From a virus: 34,741 bases of DNA. How positions within the stretch are numbered: position 1 is the first letter of the stretch; every line of letters begins with the position of its first letter. Made by a program: the position numbers and the translations under genes. The stretch is from positions 1 to 34,741 of the IMG/VR virus record IMGVR_UViG_3300025327_000105. One strand, 5' to 3'. The notes under the pieces were generated by a model. The model worked only from the letters and a program-made list of their open reading frames with translations, was not told the DNA's origin and ran no database searches. Below are positions 8,469 through 15,496 of the stretch, one piece after another.

Positions 8469-8678
8469 CTACGCGCCAGGCTTCTCTACCTTCGGCCCTT
8501 CGATGCTGATGCCGCCAGGGGTTGCGCCCTCGATTGGCTCCAAGCCCTTGAATGGGGGCGAGCCGCCAGCGGGCGGTTCCCCGCCAGGCACAAATGGGTT
8601 CTTGTCGCCGCCTGTGCCAGACAGATCGTCAGGGTCGCCGACATAACCTTCAACAGGCGATTTGATGTAACCGGGCAT
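8469..8678 (-). CDS. Small Gly/Pro-rich protein, unknown function
   Basis: 69 residues from the ATG at 8678, which has a perfect AGGAGG six bases upstream; the longer in-frame extension would place that site inside the gene. The sequence opens MPGYIKSPVEGYVGDPDDLS and then is dominated by Gly and Pro (PGGEPPAGGSPPFKGLEPIE), so it is probably disordered. It lies between adaptor and fibre genes. A linker or assembly role is possible, but there is no recognisable domain. Confidence 0.55.
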   Translation of the reverse strand: MPGYIKSPVEGYVGDPDDLSGTGGDKNPFVPGGEPPAGGSPPFKGLEPIEGATPGGISIEGPKVEKPGA

Positions 8679-8689
8679 AATGAACCTCC

Positions 8690-9616
8690 TCAATAAACCT
8701 CATGCGTCTGCCGCCACGCATCGGATGGCGCGAACGGCAGAGCGAGCATGGATTGGTAACGGACGTTGGACATGAACACTTCCTCATCTTGACGTTGCGC
8801 CTCGGCGATCATCTGCTGCGCGCGGCGCTCGTGCCGGTCAGCTAAGCCGAGATTGAAATACGGGTTCTTGCGCGCTGTGTCGGGACCGGGCCAGCGAGCG
8901 CATTCTGCCAGCGCCATCTCCAACAGCATGTCCCCGCGCGCGTAGCGAGGCAGGACTGCGCCAGTGTCCTCTAAGTCGGTCGGACGTATCTCGTATAGGA
9001 ACGGGATCACATACTGCGATTTGACATGCGGCCATGCCTCATAGCGCGGTAGAGGCGGGCTGGTCACTGTGTCGTAGTCGTGGAACGAGAGTACCCACGG
9101 CTGACCGGAATCCGTTCGTTGCGGATCAATCAGGTCCAACTCGTCCTGGCCTACGTTGGTCGTGAGTTGCCACGCCTGCGCCTGGTCAACGGCGGTCAAG
9201 AACGAGTGGAAGTCGGATGGGACGGTCTGGTAGGCGCGGTAGATTTCGTAAGTCTGGCCTGTGAGTGTTGCCCCGCCCCATACGCGGTCAAGCGTGATCT
9301 CGGTATCGGAGACGCGGGTGGCGATGGTGTAAATCGGGTTGTTCGCCCCGGCACGGAATTGGCGGCCCACCATCGCAGCAGTCCATACCGTGAGCGTGCC
9401 CGTAACGGTTATGGAGTTGTTGGTGACCGCCGCGGTGCCTGTCGTGTATGCAGCCGGGAACAGGAACTGGCCCTCTCGAATGAGCCAACTCCACGCCCGC
9501 TTCTCGGCAAGCTGGCGAAACGCGAAGCTGATCCATTGGCGGGCGAGCAGATAGGACGTGCCCGGGCAGCGGAGCAGCACTGCCCGCGCGAGACCATCAT
9601 AATTTGAGAGCGCCAA
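8690..9616 (-). CDS. Putative head-tail adaptor protein
   Basis: 308 residues from a TTG at 9616, supported by GGGGGAGG seven bases upstream and by the lack of a nearby ATG. The N-terminal helices (LARAVLLRCPGTSYLLARQW, ISFAFRQLAEKRAWSWLIRE) resemble those of podovirus-type adaptor proteins that plug onto the portal ring. A beta insertion follows (YTTGTAAVTNNSITVTGTLT, ITLDRVWGG). The C-terminal region is helical (GDMLLEMALAECARWPG, RRAQQMIAEAQRQDEEVF). Its place after the capsid genes fits an adaptor/connector bridging portal and tail. The role comes from architecture and context, not from a diagnostic motif. Confidence 0.55.
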   Translation of the reverse strand: MALSNYDGLARAVLLRCPGTSYLLARQWISFAFRQLAEKRAWSWLIREGQFLFPAAYTTGTAAVTNNSITVTGTLTVWTAAMVGRQFRAGANNPIYTIATRVSDTEITLDRVWGGATLTGQTYEIYRAYQTVPSDFHSFLTAVDQAQAWQLTTNVGQDELDLIDPQRTDSGQPWVLSFHDYDTVTSPPLPRYEAWPHVKSQYVIPFLYEIRPTDLEDTGAVLPRYARGDMLLEMALAECARWPGPDTARKNPYFNLGLADRHERRAQQMIAEAQRQDEEVFMSNVRYQSMLALPFAPSDAWRQTHEVY

Positions 9617-9650
9617 TCAGGGCCTCCCCCGGCACGGGCCGTGAGCGACC

Positions 9651-9896
9651 CTAGTGCCCCATGACGAACAGGACGGCGTTCAATTCCGCGCCTGCCGTCT
9701 GAAACGTGATAACCGTATCAGTGTTGGTGCCGCCGATAGCGGTCTCGGCTGCACCGCGACAGTGCCAGAACTCGATCCTGGAGAAGCCGGGCGGAGTGTA
9801 GGTATCCGCGTCCGCTCCAATATCAATCTGCTGTACCAGCACTCGCTTGTTGCCCACAACGGTGCGCGTGATGGTTGAGTCTACAGTTACAGCCAT
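9651..9896 (-). CDS. Small beta-rich virion-type protein, unknown function
   Basis: 81 residues from the ATG at 9896, preceded by AAAGGAGGGCGC; the longer reading frame upstream lacks such a site. The protein opens MAVTVDSTITRTVVGNKRVL and continues as short alternating strands ending FQTAGAELNAVLFVMGH. It follows the decoration-like gene directly. Its small all-beta character suits a minor head or head-completion protein, but I recognise no family. Confidence 0.55.
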   Translation of the reverse strand: MAVTVDSTITRTVVGNKRVLVQQIDIGADADTYTPPGFSRIEFWHCRGAAETAIGGTNTDTVITFQTAGAELNAVLFVMGH

Positions 9897-9906
9897 GCGC
9901 CCTCCT

Positions 9907-10473
9907 TTATGGGACCACTGGCAGGTCAAGGTCAATGGACGTAAATCCGGCAGCTTCGGCCCCGGCTACCATCCCGACAATGGTGTGTGTCGGAGCGGTG
10001 CCAGCAACCATCCGGTCAATGTCAGCCGCGCTGGTGTTGCCGGGAATGGCGTAATCGCCGACCGTGAAGTCGCCGCCGCCGTCGGACGCTACGTTGCGCC
10101 GCCCACGCTGCTGAATGACGCAGTAGTTGCCAGCCGTCACCGCGTGCGTGAACACGCCAGCGACGTTGTTGCGTTTGTTGTCGTTGGTGGCGTCCGCTGC
10201 GCCGAGTGCCTGAACGACATCGTTAGTGACACGGTACGGATTGGCTCCCGTGCCTTTTGCCATCCAGAACGCCAAGTCCCCAGCCGCAACGACGCCCACA
10301 GCGGTAGCCGCTGTTGCGCCAGAGTCGCACTGGACGATCTGGTAAGCGCGATTGTTCGGCAGATACACCGCTTGGCCCAACTCCCCTGGACGCGGGAGTT
10401 CTGACACGTTCAGGCTCTCGATGGTGCTGCCCTGCCCGATATGAACTGTTTGCGATCCTCTTGATGCAGGCAT
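9907..10473 (-). CDS. Putative capsid decoration/head protein
   Basis: 188 residues, ATG with AAGGAGG eleven bases upstream. It immediately follows the major capsid gene, the usual place for decoration (cement) proteins. The sequence is a beta-rich, Ala/Gly-rich chain (GELGQAVYLPNNRAYQIVQC, ATAATAVGVVAAGDLAFWMA) with a Gly-rich turn (DGGGDFTVGDYAIPGN). Strand motifs such as GVVAAGDLAF and YCVIQQRGRR are typical of beta-tulip decoration proteins. The assignment rests on position and composition; it could instead be a head-completion protein. Confidence 0.5.
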   Translation of the reverse strand: MPASRGSQTVHIGQGSTIESLNVSELPRPGELGQAVYLPNNRAYQIVQCDSGATAATAVGVVAAGDLAFWMAKGTGANPYRVTNDVVQALGAADATNDNKRNNVAGVFTHAVTAGNYCVIQQRGRRNVASDGGGDFTVGDYAIPGNTSAADIDRMVAGTAPTHTIVGMVAGAEAAGFTSIDLDLPVVP

Positions 10474-10497
10474 GTGTGTCTGGTTCCTCCTTTGTCC

Positions 10498-11583
10498 TTA
10501 CGACGTGATGCCGTAGAGTTGCGCGTGATAACGCGGTGAGCCGGTGATCTGCGTGCCCGCAAGCACCTGACCGGCGACTTTGGTGTTGCCCGCGCTCCAT
10601 TTGAATCCGGTGAAGCCGAATCCAAACAGGGCGTCGCGCGAGACGTAGAAGTTGAGGTAAGGCTTGCGCGCGTTGATCCAGAACAGCGTCTCGGACGTGG
10701 CGACGGCAAGCGTTGGGTAAGCGGTGAGCGCCCCATTCGAGGATTGTGTCATGAACGTCACTGCGACTGGATCGGCTGCGCCCGCGCTGGCGGCGAGGTA
10801 GGAGCCTGGGCAGTAACGGGACACGATGATGGTTGCGCCCTCAAACTGTACGCCACGGAACCCGATGTTTGGCTCGACAGTCTCGAACCGTTGCTGCGGC
10901 TGGAAGTGGTTCTTGATGAAGACGAGGCCGGTAGGAGTGGTGACGCCGAGGTTCGGGGTCAGCGAGCCGTAGGACGCAGCGGCGTAGGACGTGGACAGGC
11001 GGTTGTAGGTAATCGCTCCGTTCACGTTCACGACGTTGGCGTTGTTGGCCGCGCCGATGGTGCCGTTGCGGGTCAATGTGCCGTAGAGCGCGTAGGTGTT
11101 GTTGTCCCACGACGCGGTTGTGCCGTCGTTGACCATCTCGGCTAGGCCGTTCAACATCGCGGTGAACCCGGCGCGCTGGCCGTTCATGTAGACGGCAAGC
11201 GCCAGATGCGCCCCCATCGTCATAAAGGCGGTGGACATGCGGGATTTCACCAGCGAGAAAGCGCGCTGGCGTCCTGTGTTGATGACGCGGATGTCTTCGA
11301 GCGACAGTGTGACGTTCACCTCGGAGAACCTGAGCGTGAATTGGTTGTTCTGCTCCACCTGCTTCTCGGTGATGTCGAACTCCTTGCCCTTGGCATACGC
11401 GCCGCCGACGAGTCCGTCGTAGATCAGCGGCTCGTCAATGCGGTAGCCGCCGTCGAAATCCTCGCGCAAGTTCTGGCGCAAGTAAGCGACTGTTGGGTCG
11501 GACTGAAACACAGCGTCAATGAGCGCCGGGTCTTCGCGGATCAACCGGCGCGTCGAGGCTGTTAACTGATCGAGTTCTGCCAT
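10498..11583 (-). CDS. Major capsid protein (HK97-fold type)
   Basis: 361 residues, ATG with AAAAGGAGAAGCA. It follows the coiled-coil scaffold gene, as in most phages. The chain has a helical N-arm (TRRLIREDPALIDAVFQSDP, VAYLRQNLREDFDGGYRIDE), a beta-rich E-loop-like stretch (AYAKGKEFDITEKQVEQNNQ), a long spine helix region (MSTAFMTMGAHLALAVYMNG) and a C-terminal P-domain with AVATSETLFWINARKPYLNF. Length and order agree with T7/P22-like HK97-fold capsid proteins. No protease gene was found, so it is probably not cleaved from a fused delta domain; the separate scaffold supports this. Confidence 0.8.
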   Translation of the reverse strand: MAELDQLTASTRRLIREDPALIDAVFQSDPTVAYLRQNLREDFDGGYRIDEPLIYDGLVGGAYAKGKEFDITEKQVEQNNQFTLRFSEVNVTLSLEDIRVINTGRQRAFSLVKSRMSTAFMTMGAHLALAVYMNGQRAGFTAMLNGLAEMVNDGTTASWDNNTYALYGTLTRNGTIGAANNANVVNVNGAITYNRLSTSYAAASYGSLTPNLGVTTPTGLVFIKNHFQPQQRFETVEPNIGFRGVQFEGATIIVSRYCPGSYLAASAGAADPVAVTFMTQSSNGALTAYPTLAVATSETLFWINARKPYLNFYVSRDALFGFGFTGFKWSAGNTKVAGQVLAGTQITGSPRYHAQLYGITS

Positions 11584-11626
11584 TGCTTCTCCTTTTCAGC
11601 CGACCCGCGCGCGTGCGTCAGGGCGG

Positions 11627-12445
11627 CTAGTGTGTGACGGCGGCGGCAGGCGTCTCCAGACCCTGCATGAAATCGGTCATCAGCGTCCGCTCGTCTTTGC
11701 TGGTTTCTGGTTTGGGCTTGCCCAAGTACAGCGGCGATGTCTCTTCAGGCGCGCCCTGAGTCGGCTCGCGCATCCTGCCTTTGGCTAGGCCCTCGTTGAA
11801 TGCCTCCTGGCGAATCTTGGCTTCGCGCTCGGTAGCCTGCTTCGTCTGCAACTCGGACACCTTGGGACTCACCCATGCGTTGAATAGATCATCGAATGAG
11901 CGACTCATGTTCTCCGGTTGCACAGCGAGCTTCTCCAACTCGTCTAGCGCCTCGTCGGGCAGCGGGGTGCCGAATTGCTTCTGGTAAGCAAGGTCGGCGC
12001 GACGGAGCTGGCGTTGAAGCACGTAGGTGTTGCGTTGCGCAGCAAGTAGTTCCTCGCGGGTGAGGTATTGCGGTTGCGTCCCGCCGTTCACTGACTGCGC
12101 TAGCGGATTCGCTGGCGGGTTGGCTGCGTCCAGCGGCCCGTACACCGACTCGTAAGCGGCCAGACGGCGCTTGGCTGCATCCAGTTGTGGGACGTTCGCG
12201 TTGTACCATTCGAGGTTCATGCGGTAGTCGGCTTCGGCTTGCGCCTTAACGCGGTTAGCTTCCTCTGTGACCTTGCGCGCATCGTCCACCTGCCTCATGG
12301 ACTCCTCTCGCGGGACGAGAGAGGCGTAGAGGCCGTTTGAAAATTTCTCGTTCTCGACCGCTTGCAGGAGTGCCTTCTGCGCAGCGTCGTCGAGGCCCGC
12401 TTCCTGCGACAGCTTGGTCCAGAAACCCTTTTCTCGTTTTGCCAT
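11627..12445 (-). CDS. Capsid scaffolding protein
   Basis: 272 residues, ATG with CAGGAGGAGTCA. It is strongly charged and helical, with coiled-coil stretches around residues 40-75 (EESMRQVDDARKVTEEANRV, KAQAEADYRMNLEWYNANV) and 125-160, and a disordered acidic/basic C-terminus (TSPLYLGKPKPETSKDERTL). Scaffolds direct procapsid assembly and leave or are digested before packaging. Position directly before the major capsid gene, size and composition all agree; sequence motifs are not diagnostic in this family. Confidence 0.7.
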   Translation of the reverse strand: MAKREKGFWTKLSQEAGLDDAAQKALLQAVENEKFSNGLYASLVPREESMRQVDDARKVTEEANRVKAQAEADYRMNLEWYNANVPQLDAAKRRLAAYESVYGPLDAANPPANPLAQSVNGGTQPQYLTREELLAAQRNTYVLQRQLRRADLAYQKQFGTPLPDEALDELEKLAVQPENMSRSFDDLFNAWVSPKVSELQTKQATEREAKIRQEAFNEGLAKGRMREPTQGAPEETSPLYLGKPKPETSKDERTLMTDFMQGLETPAAAVTH

Positions 12446-12469
12446 TGACTCCTCCTGGTCCGACGGTGC

Positions 12470-12859
12470 CTACGCCATTGGCGGCGCGACGGCCCCTGGA
12501 CCTGTCGGTGCGGGCGCGGGAGCTGCGCCCATCATGCCCATGCCAGGCGTTCCAGGCGCTCCCATGCCCATTGGTGATTGTCCGCCTTGCAGTTGCCCGG
12601 CAACGCTAGCGCGCAGCAGATCAATAATCTGCGCGACGGCAGGCGTGAGGCCGGGCGCTACGGAGGCGAGTGATTGCAAGACTTGCTCGACAAGCATGGC
12701 GCGCTCGATGATGGCTTGCGGGAGCGTCATGGATGAGACAGGAGGGGCCGCGCCCATCGCCGCACCCATTGGCGTATCCGGCACGCGGCGGGTAGCGCCA
12801 GGCGCTGGCGGTGGCGGGCTGTCGAGCGATGGTCGTTGTCCTGTCGTGTCAAGCGCCAT
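12470..12859 (-). CDS. Pro/Gly/Met-rich head-region protein, unknown function
   Basis: 129 residues. The ATG overlaps the stop of the 31-aa gene upstream (TAATG) and is preceded by AAGGGGAAATACTA. Both ends are low-complexity: SLDSPPPPAPGATRR near the N-terminus and MGMGAPGTPGMGMMGAAPAP near the C-terminus. A ~45-residue helical core lies between (LPQAIIERAMLVEQVLQSLA, LTPAVAQIIDLLRASVAG). It sits immediately before the scaffold gene, where an assembly helper would be expected; no family is recognised. Confidence 0.55.
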   Translation of the reverse strand: MALDTTGQRPSLDSPPPPAPGATRRVPDTPMGAAMGAAPPVSSMTLPQAIIERAMLVEQVLQSLASVAPGLTPAVAQIIDLLRASVAGQLQGGQSPMGMGAPGTPGMGMMGAAPAPAPTGPGAVAPPMA

Positions 12860-12954
12860 TAGTATTTCCCCTTCATCCCCTTGGGGCGTGTCTTCATGCC
12901 GCCTTTGCCGCCCTTGATGGGTGCGGCGGGTGATTTGATGATGTTGCGTGCCAT
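12859..12954 (-). CDS. 31-residue Lys/Gly-rich microprotein
   Basis: Short frame MARNIIKSPAAPIKGGKGGM followed by KTRPKGMKGKY and a TAA that overlaps the next ATG by one base. The start has GGGAAGGTG upstream, and it begins eight bases after the previous stop, so it behaves like a translated operon member. Strongly basic (about eight Lys/Arg against no acidic residue), it might bind nucleic acid or be a scaffold-like tail. Similar tiny basic frames sit near capsid genes of other phages, as I recall; the function is unknown. Confidence 0.5.
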   Translation of the reverse strand: MARNIIKSPAAPIKGGKGGMKTRPKGMKGKY

Positions 12955-12961
12955 GTGATGT

Positions 12962-13141
12962 TCACCTTCCCTTCATTGATGGAATGTGCGCGCCTGCTTT
13001 GCGCGCTTTGCTTAGTAAAATTGCGCGGCGTTGTTTCTCCGCTCGCGCCTTGCCAAACTTGCGGCGCGTGGAAGCGAGCACGGCAGGCGGATTCGTCTTG
13101 AGTTCATGGCCTATCCGTTGCATCGTTTCCTTAGCCGCCAT
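12962..13141 (-). CDS. Small basic protein resembling the phage DUF6496-type family
   Basis: 59 residues, MAAKETMQRIGHELKTNPPA at the start and KQRRAILLSKARKAGAHIPS near the end. The final pattern (basic, two helices, LSKARKAGxxIP) recalls DUF6496-like small phage proteins that end in AIAIGLSKARRAGxxLP; this is from memory and unverified. The ATG at 13141 lies within the last codons of the 134-aa gene upstream. There is no strong ribosome site (GGAGATTCT is the best), so coupling is likely. Location among head genes suggests a virion assembly role. Confidence 0.5.
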   Translation of the reverse strand: MAAKETMQRIGHELKTNPPAVLASTRRKFGKARAEKQRRAILLSKARKAGAHIPSMKGR

Positions 13142-13535
13142 AGAATCTCCGTAACATACGGCTGGTCAACCAATCCTTACCCAGCAATAGAGCATTAGGA
13201 GCTGTCACTGGCGCTAGTCCAGATTCAGGCCCGCCCGATCTTCGGTTCATGATCCAGTCTCGATAGGTAGAAAGCAGATTACCTAGCGTCAGTGCCCGGT
13301 TCTGATGATACGGTGCCCAACCTGCCTGTTGCTCTGTACCAGGGACTGGAGGCGACGGGACTTCCGTATCCGTCGGCATCCCCATGGAATCACGGAGTAT
13401 CGAGCCTTCGCGCTCCAGGTCAAGCCGCTGCCGTTCACTATCGTTCACGCCGAACATGGCAGATGGCCCGAATCCCCCCATGAATCTTGAACCTCGTCGT
13501 CTATCTAGTAATTGACTGAACAACCCAATCGCCAT
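13131..13535 (-). CDS. Head-region protein of unknown function, first gene after the terminator
   Basis: 134 residues from the ATG at 13535; a TTG further upstream would start inside the terminator stem, so the ATG is preferred, with a GGGGGC stretch as a modest ribosome site. The protein opens MAIGLFSQLLDRRRGSRFMG, has a helical charged stretch (NDSERQRLDLEREGSILRDS), a Pro-rich linker and a final helix (GKDWLTSRMLRRFYGG). Nothing diagnostic is seen. It is the first gene downstream of a strong terminator, so it leads the capsid sub-operon. Confidence 0.5.
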   Translation of the reverse strand: MAIGLFSQLLDRRRGSRFMGGFGPSAMFGVNDSERQRLDLEREGSILRDSMGMPTDTEVPSPPVPGTEQQAGWAPYHQNRALTLGNLLSTYRDWIMNRRSGGPESGLAPVTAPNALLLGKDWLTSRMLRRFYGG

Positions 13536-13549
13536 CTTGCCCCCGAAGC

Positions 13550-13586
13550 AAAAAGGCCCCAACCCGCATTCAGCGGATCAGGGCCT
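13550..13586 (-). terminator. Strong intrinsic terminator on the leftward strand
   Basis: On the minus strand, AGGCCCTGATCCGC pairs with GCGGGTTGGGGCCT across a five-base loop (TGAAT): fourteen base pairs including three G-T wobbles. Five T residues follow at once (the stem ends in a T, then TTTT). On the plus strand there is no T-run after the stem, so the site is directional. It separates the lysis cassette from the capsid genes. Confidence 0.8.
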
Positions 13587-13614
13587 CCAAGGAGTTCCCC
13601 TGCGATGCTCTTGC

Positions 13615-13767
13615 CTACGGTCGTTTCAGGCGGCGCTTCGTGCGCGTCTCGATGTCGAGCGCGATGCCGTCCTGAAAGTGTATTACCATGCTGCCCGTGA
13701 ACCTGTCAAGCGATTTGTTTGCCATGCACTTGAGCGCCTCGACCAAACGCGGGTCCAAATTGCTCAA
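13615..13767 (-). CDS. Small basic-tailed protein, unknown function
   Basis: Called from a TTG at 13767 that overlaps the stop of the zinc-ribbon gene (TTGA), giving 50 residues: MSNLDPRLVEALKCMANKSL, then DRFTGSMVIHFQDGIALDIE and a basic tail TRTKRRLKRP. An ATG at residue 15 is the alternative start. The strand pattern GSMVIHFQDGIALDIE looks like a small beta-hairpin domain. It is the last gene before the terminator, in the lysis transcript. Start choice is uncertain and no family is recognised. Confidence 0.4.
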   Translation of the reverse strand: MSNLDPRLVEALKCMANKSLDRFTGSMVIHFQDGIALDIETRTKRRLKRP

Positions 13768-13931
13768 CGAGACATTGGCTTGCGTACCTGGCTCGGCACC
13801 TGATCTTGCCAACCGCACGGGCACGCCCACGGGTCGGTCGGATGCGGCTTGGTCAGGATTTTGCCGCAGCGTGGACAGTGGCGCACCCATACTTTAGGCT
13901 CGTCTCCTGGTTGCGGCCGTGCGAGGGACAT
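13764..13931 (-). CDS. Small zinc-ribbon protein
   Basis: 55 residues from the ATG at 13931, which has GGAGGAACTTA upstream. Cys19-Pro-Arg-Cys22 and Cys37-Pro-Cys39 form a compact zinc-binding pair set (CPRCGKI and WACPCGW), with charged tails. It overlaps the end of the endolysin gene by 38 bases in another frame. Tiny zinc ribbons in phages often bind nucleic acid or act as anti-host adaptors; which applies here cannot be told. The cysteine pattern makes it a real gene despite its size. Confidence 0.6.
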   Translation of the reverse strand: MSLARPQPGDEPKVWVRHCPRCGKILTKPHPTDPWACPCGWQDQVPSQVRKPMSR

Positions 13932-14307
13932 TAAGTTCCTCCGGTGGTTTCCATTGGAAGTGCGGGCAGTCGCGTACCTTCCAACGCCCGCCCCACTCGA
14001 AGCCAAGCGACTCCCCCAACTCACCAAGGCGTGTCCAATCAGGATGCGCCGGTGCCCAGTTCTTCAGGACGGTAAGGTGTTTCGGGACAATATCAATAGC
14101 ATGGGACTTGCCACAGCATGGTTGCGGGAGGTGCTTAGAGCGGGTTGTCCACGACACGCCAATGCTAATGAAGTGCTCCTGCTCTGTTGGTGTGCGGAGC
14201 GTGTCCACGACGATGATGGTAAAGTTGAGATCATCGCGCACGCGCGTGAGCAGTTGAGCCACTGCTGCTCTCATGCGCGGGTCTAGGTCAGTCAGCAATT
14301 TGCTCAT
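13894..14307 (-). CDS. M15-family endolysin (L-Ala-D-Glu / D-Ala carboxypeptidase-type peptidase)
   Basis: 137 residues from the ATG at 14307, joined by ATGA to the stop of the gene before. Zinc-peptidase motifs of the M15 family are visible: RSKHLPQ (Ser57, His59), then CGKSHAIDIVP (Asp72), and the C-terminal FEWGGRWKVRDCPHFQW (Asp113, His116). Together these give the SxH...AxD...DxPHF zinc and catalytic set. It would cut the peptide stems of peptidoglycan at lysis. There is no signal peptide, so a holin is required for release, and several small membrane proteins lie just upstream. The basic tail (RTAATRRRA) may bind the cell wall. Confidence 0.85.
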   Translation of the reverse strand: MSKLLTDLDPRMRAAVAQLLTRVRDDLNFTIIVVDTLRTPTEQEHFISIGVSWTTRSKHLPQPCCGKSHAIDIVPKHLTVLKNWAPAHPDWTRLGELGESLGFEWGGRWKVRDCPHFQWKPPEELNVPRTAATRRRA

Positions 14308-14621
14308 TTCACAGCCGCCGTCATGCTGAAGACCACCGGGGCAAGCCGCAACGCCCACTGCCCGATGATGGTCCACTTGCCTTGTTTCACGCCGAGAGCC
14401 TGTTGCTGCTTCTCATTCGCCAGCGTCAAGACTTGGACGGCTTGCTGGTAGGTGAGAACCTGCGCCTCCAATGCTTCGATCTGGCCCTGCATGGCGATAC
14501 GCTCGCGGGCGTGGATGTTGAGGAGTTCCTGCACGTCAGCGCGTGGAACGTCCTGCCCCCATGCAACGGATGCGCACAGCAGGAACCACATCGCTACTTG
14601 AATCCGTGTCGCTCTTTCCAT
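14304..14621 (-). CDS. Exported coiled-coil lysis-cassette protein (possible spanin-like)
   Basis: 105 residues, ATG with GGAGGCGTC. The N-terminus MERATRIQVAMWFLLCASVAWGQ is a signal peptide or anchor. Next is a coiled coil (ELLNIHARERIAMQGQIEAL, EAQVLTYQQAVQVLTLANEK), and the C-terminus is hydrophobic (IIGQWALRLAPVVFSMTA). It sits directly before the endolysin. A periplasmic coiled coil between two hydrophobic ends would fit a spanin-like bridge that disrupts the outer membrane, but no lipobox is seen. The role is inferred from context and topology. Confidence 0.5.
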   Translation of the reverse strand: MERATRIQVAMWFLLCASVAWGQDVPRADVQELLNIHARERIAMQGQIEALEAQVLTYQQAVQVLTLANEKQQQALGVKQGKWTIIGQWALRLAPVVFSMTAAVK

Positions 14622-14824
14622 GACGCCTCCTCTTCTTGCGCCTTGTGGATGGCATGCAATCGCTCGCGGATGATCTTCTGCCTGCGCCGGTGTTCCTGCT
14701 CAGCGAGGCTCACTGCGTCCTCCGCCCGCTGTTGCGCTTTGCCCACCTCAACGCCCTTGGCGAACCAGCGGCGGGCGATCCATTGGCGTAAAAGGTTGAG
14801 CAACTTCAGCACCGTCAGATTCAT
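14594..14824 (-). CDS. Basic amphipathic/coiled-coil lysis-region protein
   Basis: 76 residues from the ATG at 14824 (ATGA overlap with the stop upstream). The N-terminus MNLTVLKLLNLLRQWIARRW is hydrophobic and amphipathic. It is followed by a highly charged helix (EVGKAQQRAEDAVSLAEQEH, RRRQKIIRERLHAIHKAQEE). The short membrane-like start plus coiled coil resembles small Rz-type inner-membrane spanin subunits, although the hydrophobic part is weak. It overlaps the next gene by 28 bases, an arrangement also seen for nested spanin pairs. The function is tentative. Confidence 0.45.
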   Translation of the reverse strand: MNLTVLKLLNLLRQWIARRWFAKGVEVGKAQQRAEDAVSLAEQEHRRRQKIIRERLHAIHKAQEEEASWKERHGFK

Positions 14825-15003
14825 TCCCACCACCTGAATTTCTCAGCCGACTTCGTGAGCAGCTCGAAGATGCTGCGCAGCAAACGGTCTAGCGGTCCCA
14901 CGTCCGCGCCTAGCCATGCGAATAGCCAGTAGATCAAAACCACCGTGCCGACAGCGACGGCGACGGATCGTAGGACGCCACGGACGGTCTCCAGGTTTAT
15001 CAT
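14821..15003 (-). CDS. Single-span membrane protein, holin candidate
   Basis: 60 residues, ATG joined by ATGA to the gene before. One clear transmembrane segment (SVAVAVGTVVLIYWLFAWLG, residues ~13-32) is followed by an amphipathic helix (DRLLRSIFELLTKSAEKFRW). Size and topology fit a small type III-like holin or antiholin. The nearby 60-aa two-span protein at 15497-15679 is the other candidate, so the two may act as holin and antiholin (inference). Confidence 0.5.
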   Translation of the reverse strand: MINLETVRGVLRSVAVAVGTVVLIYWLFAWLGADVGPLDRLLRSIFELLTKSAEKFRWWE

Positions 15004-15236
15004 CGGCTGAACATGTACGTTAATACTCCGCGCAGCACGTCGTCTTGGGAATACTCTTGCCCGTCCTCGCCAGGGAACGCGAGCACATGCCCGCTGATTT
15101 TCATGGACGCAAGCGGGGTCAGCTTGAGGCGCGCGATGGCCTCCTTCGGGACAACCCAGTACCGTTGCGGCTCCGCTGACAGAGCTGGAGATGCAGCGAA
15201 TGCGCCCAAAGCGGCTAGAGCTTTCCGACGATTCAT
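15000..15236 (-). CDS. Small exported protein with twin-arginine-type signal
   Basis: 78 residues; ATG overlaps the previous stop (ATGA) and has GGGAGGCACGCA. The N-terminus MNRRKALAALGAFAASPALS shows a twin-arginine pair, a hydrophobic run and an Ala-rich cleavage region (ALSAE). The mature part (QRYWVVPKEAIARLKLTPLA, ISGHVLAFPGEDGQEYSQDD) is a short mixed domain. A Tat-type signal suggests export of a folded or cofactor-bearing protein, but the R-R-K-A-L motif is weak and Sec is possible. It lies within the lysis cassette; function unknown. Confidence 0.5.
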   Translation of the reverse strand: MNRRKALAALGAFAASPALSAEPQRYWVVPKEAIARLKLTPLASMKISGHVLAFPGEDGQEYSQDDVLRGVLTYMFSR

Positions 15237-15490
15237 TGCGTGCCTCCCGGCCGGTAGAAGTAGCGGTCCAGTTCCTTCAGGTGCTCGTCCTGCTTGGCGT
15301 CATTCGCTTGGACCTGACCCAACCGCGCGTCCACGGTAGCCTGCCACGTCGCTTGATACCAAATGTAACCGCCAATCACGATGACCGCCGCGAGCACTTT
15401 CCATAGGTAACCTAGCAGGTTGACGTTCAGCGTGATCGTGCCGTTGGCATTGGCTGCGCGCACGACCCGCTTCGGCTTAGCCTTGCCCAC
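15233..15490 (-). CDS. Membrane-anchored coiled-coil protein in the lysis cassette
   Basis: 85 residues from a GTG at 15490 with AAGGAG nine bases upstream. A basic start (GKAKPKRVVRAANANGTI) leads to one transmembrane helix (LWKVLAAVIVIGGYIWYQAT, residues ~29-48). A charged helix follows (VDARLGQVQANDAKQDEHLK) and then a short tail. The inside-basic, one-span, outside-coil layout is that of i-spanins and other lysis accessory proteins. It overlaps the next gene by four bases. Confidence 0.5.
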   Translation of the reverse strand: MGKAKPKRVVRAANANGTITLNVNLLGYLWKVLAAVIVIGGYIWYQATWQATVDARLGQVQANDAKQDEHLKELDRYFYRPGGTQ

Positions 15491-15496
15491 GCAGAA

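Noticed and set aside
9616-9651. Terminator in the short gap between the 81-aa gene and the adaptor gene
   Set aside because: The GC-rich stretch pairs only about five bases and has no T-run after it; it mainly holds the strong ribosome site of the adaptor gene.
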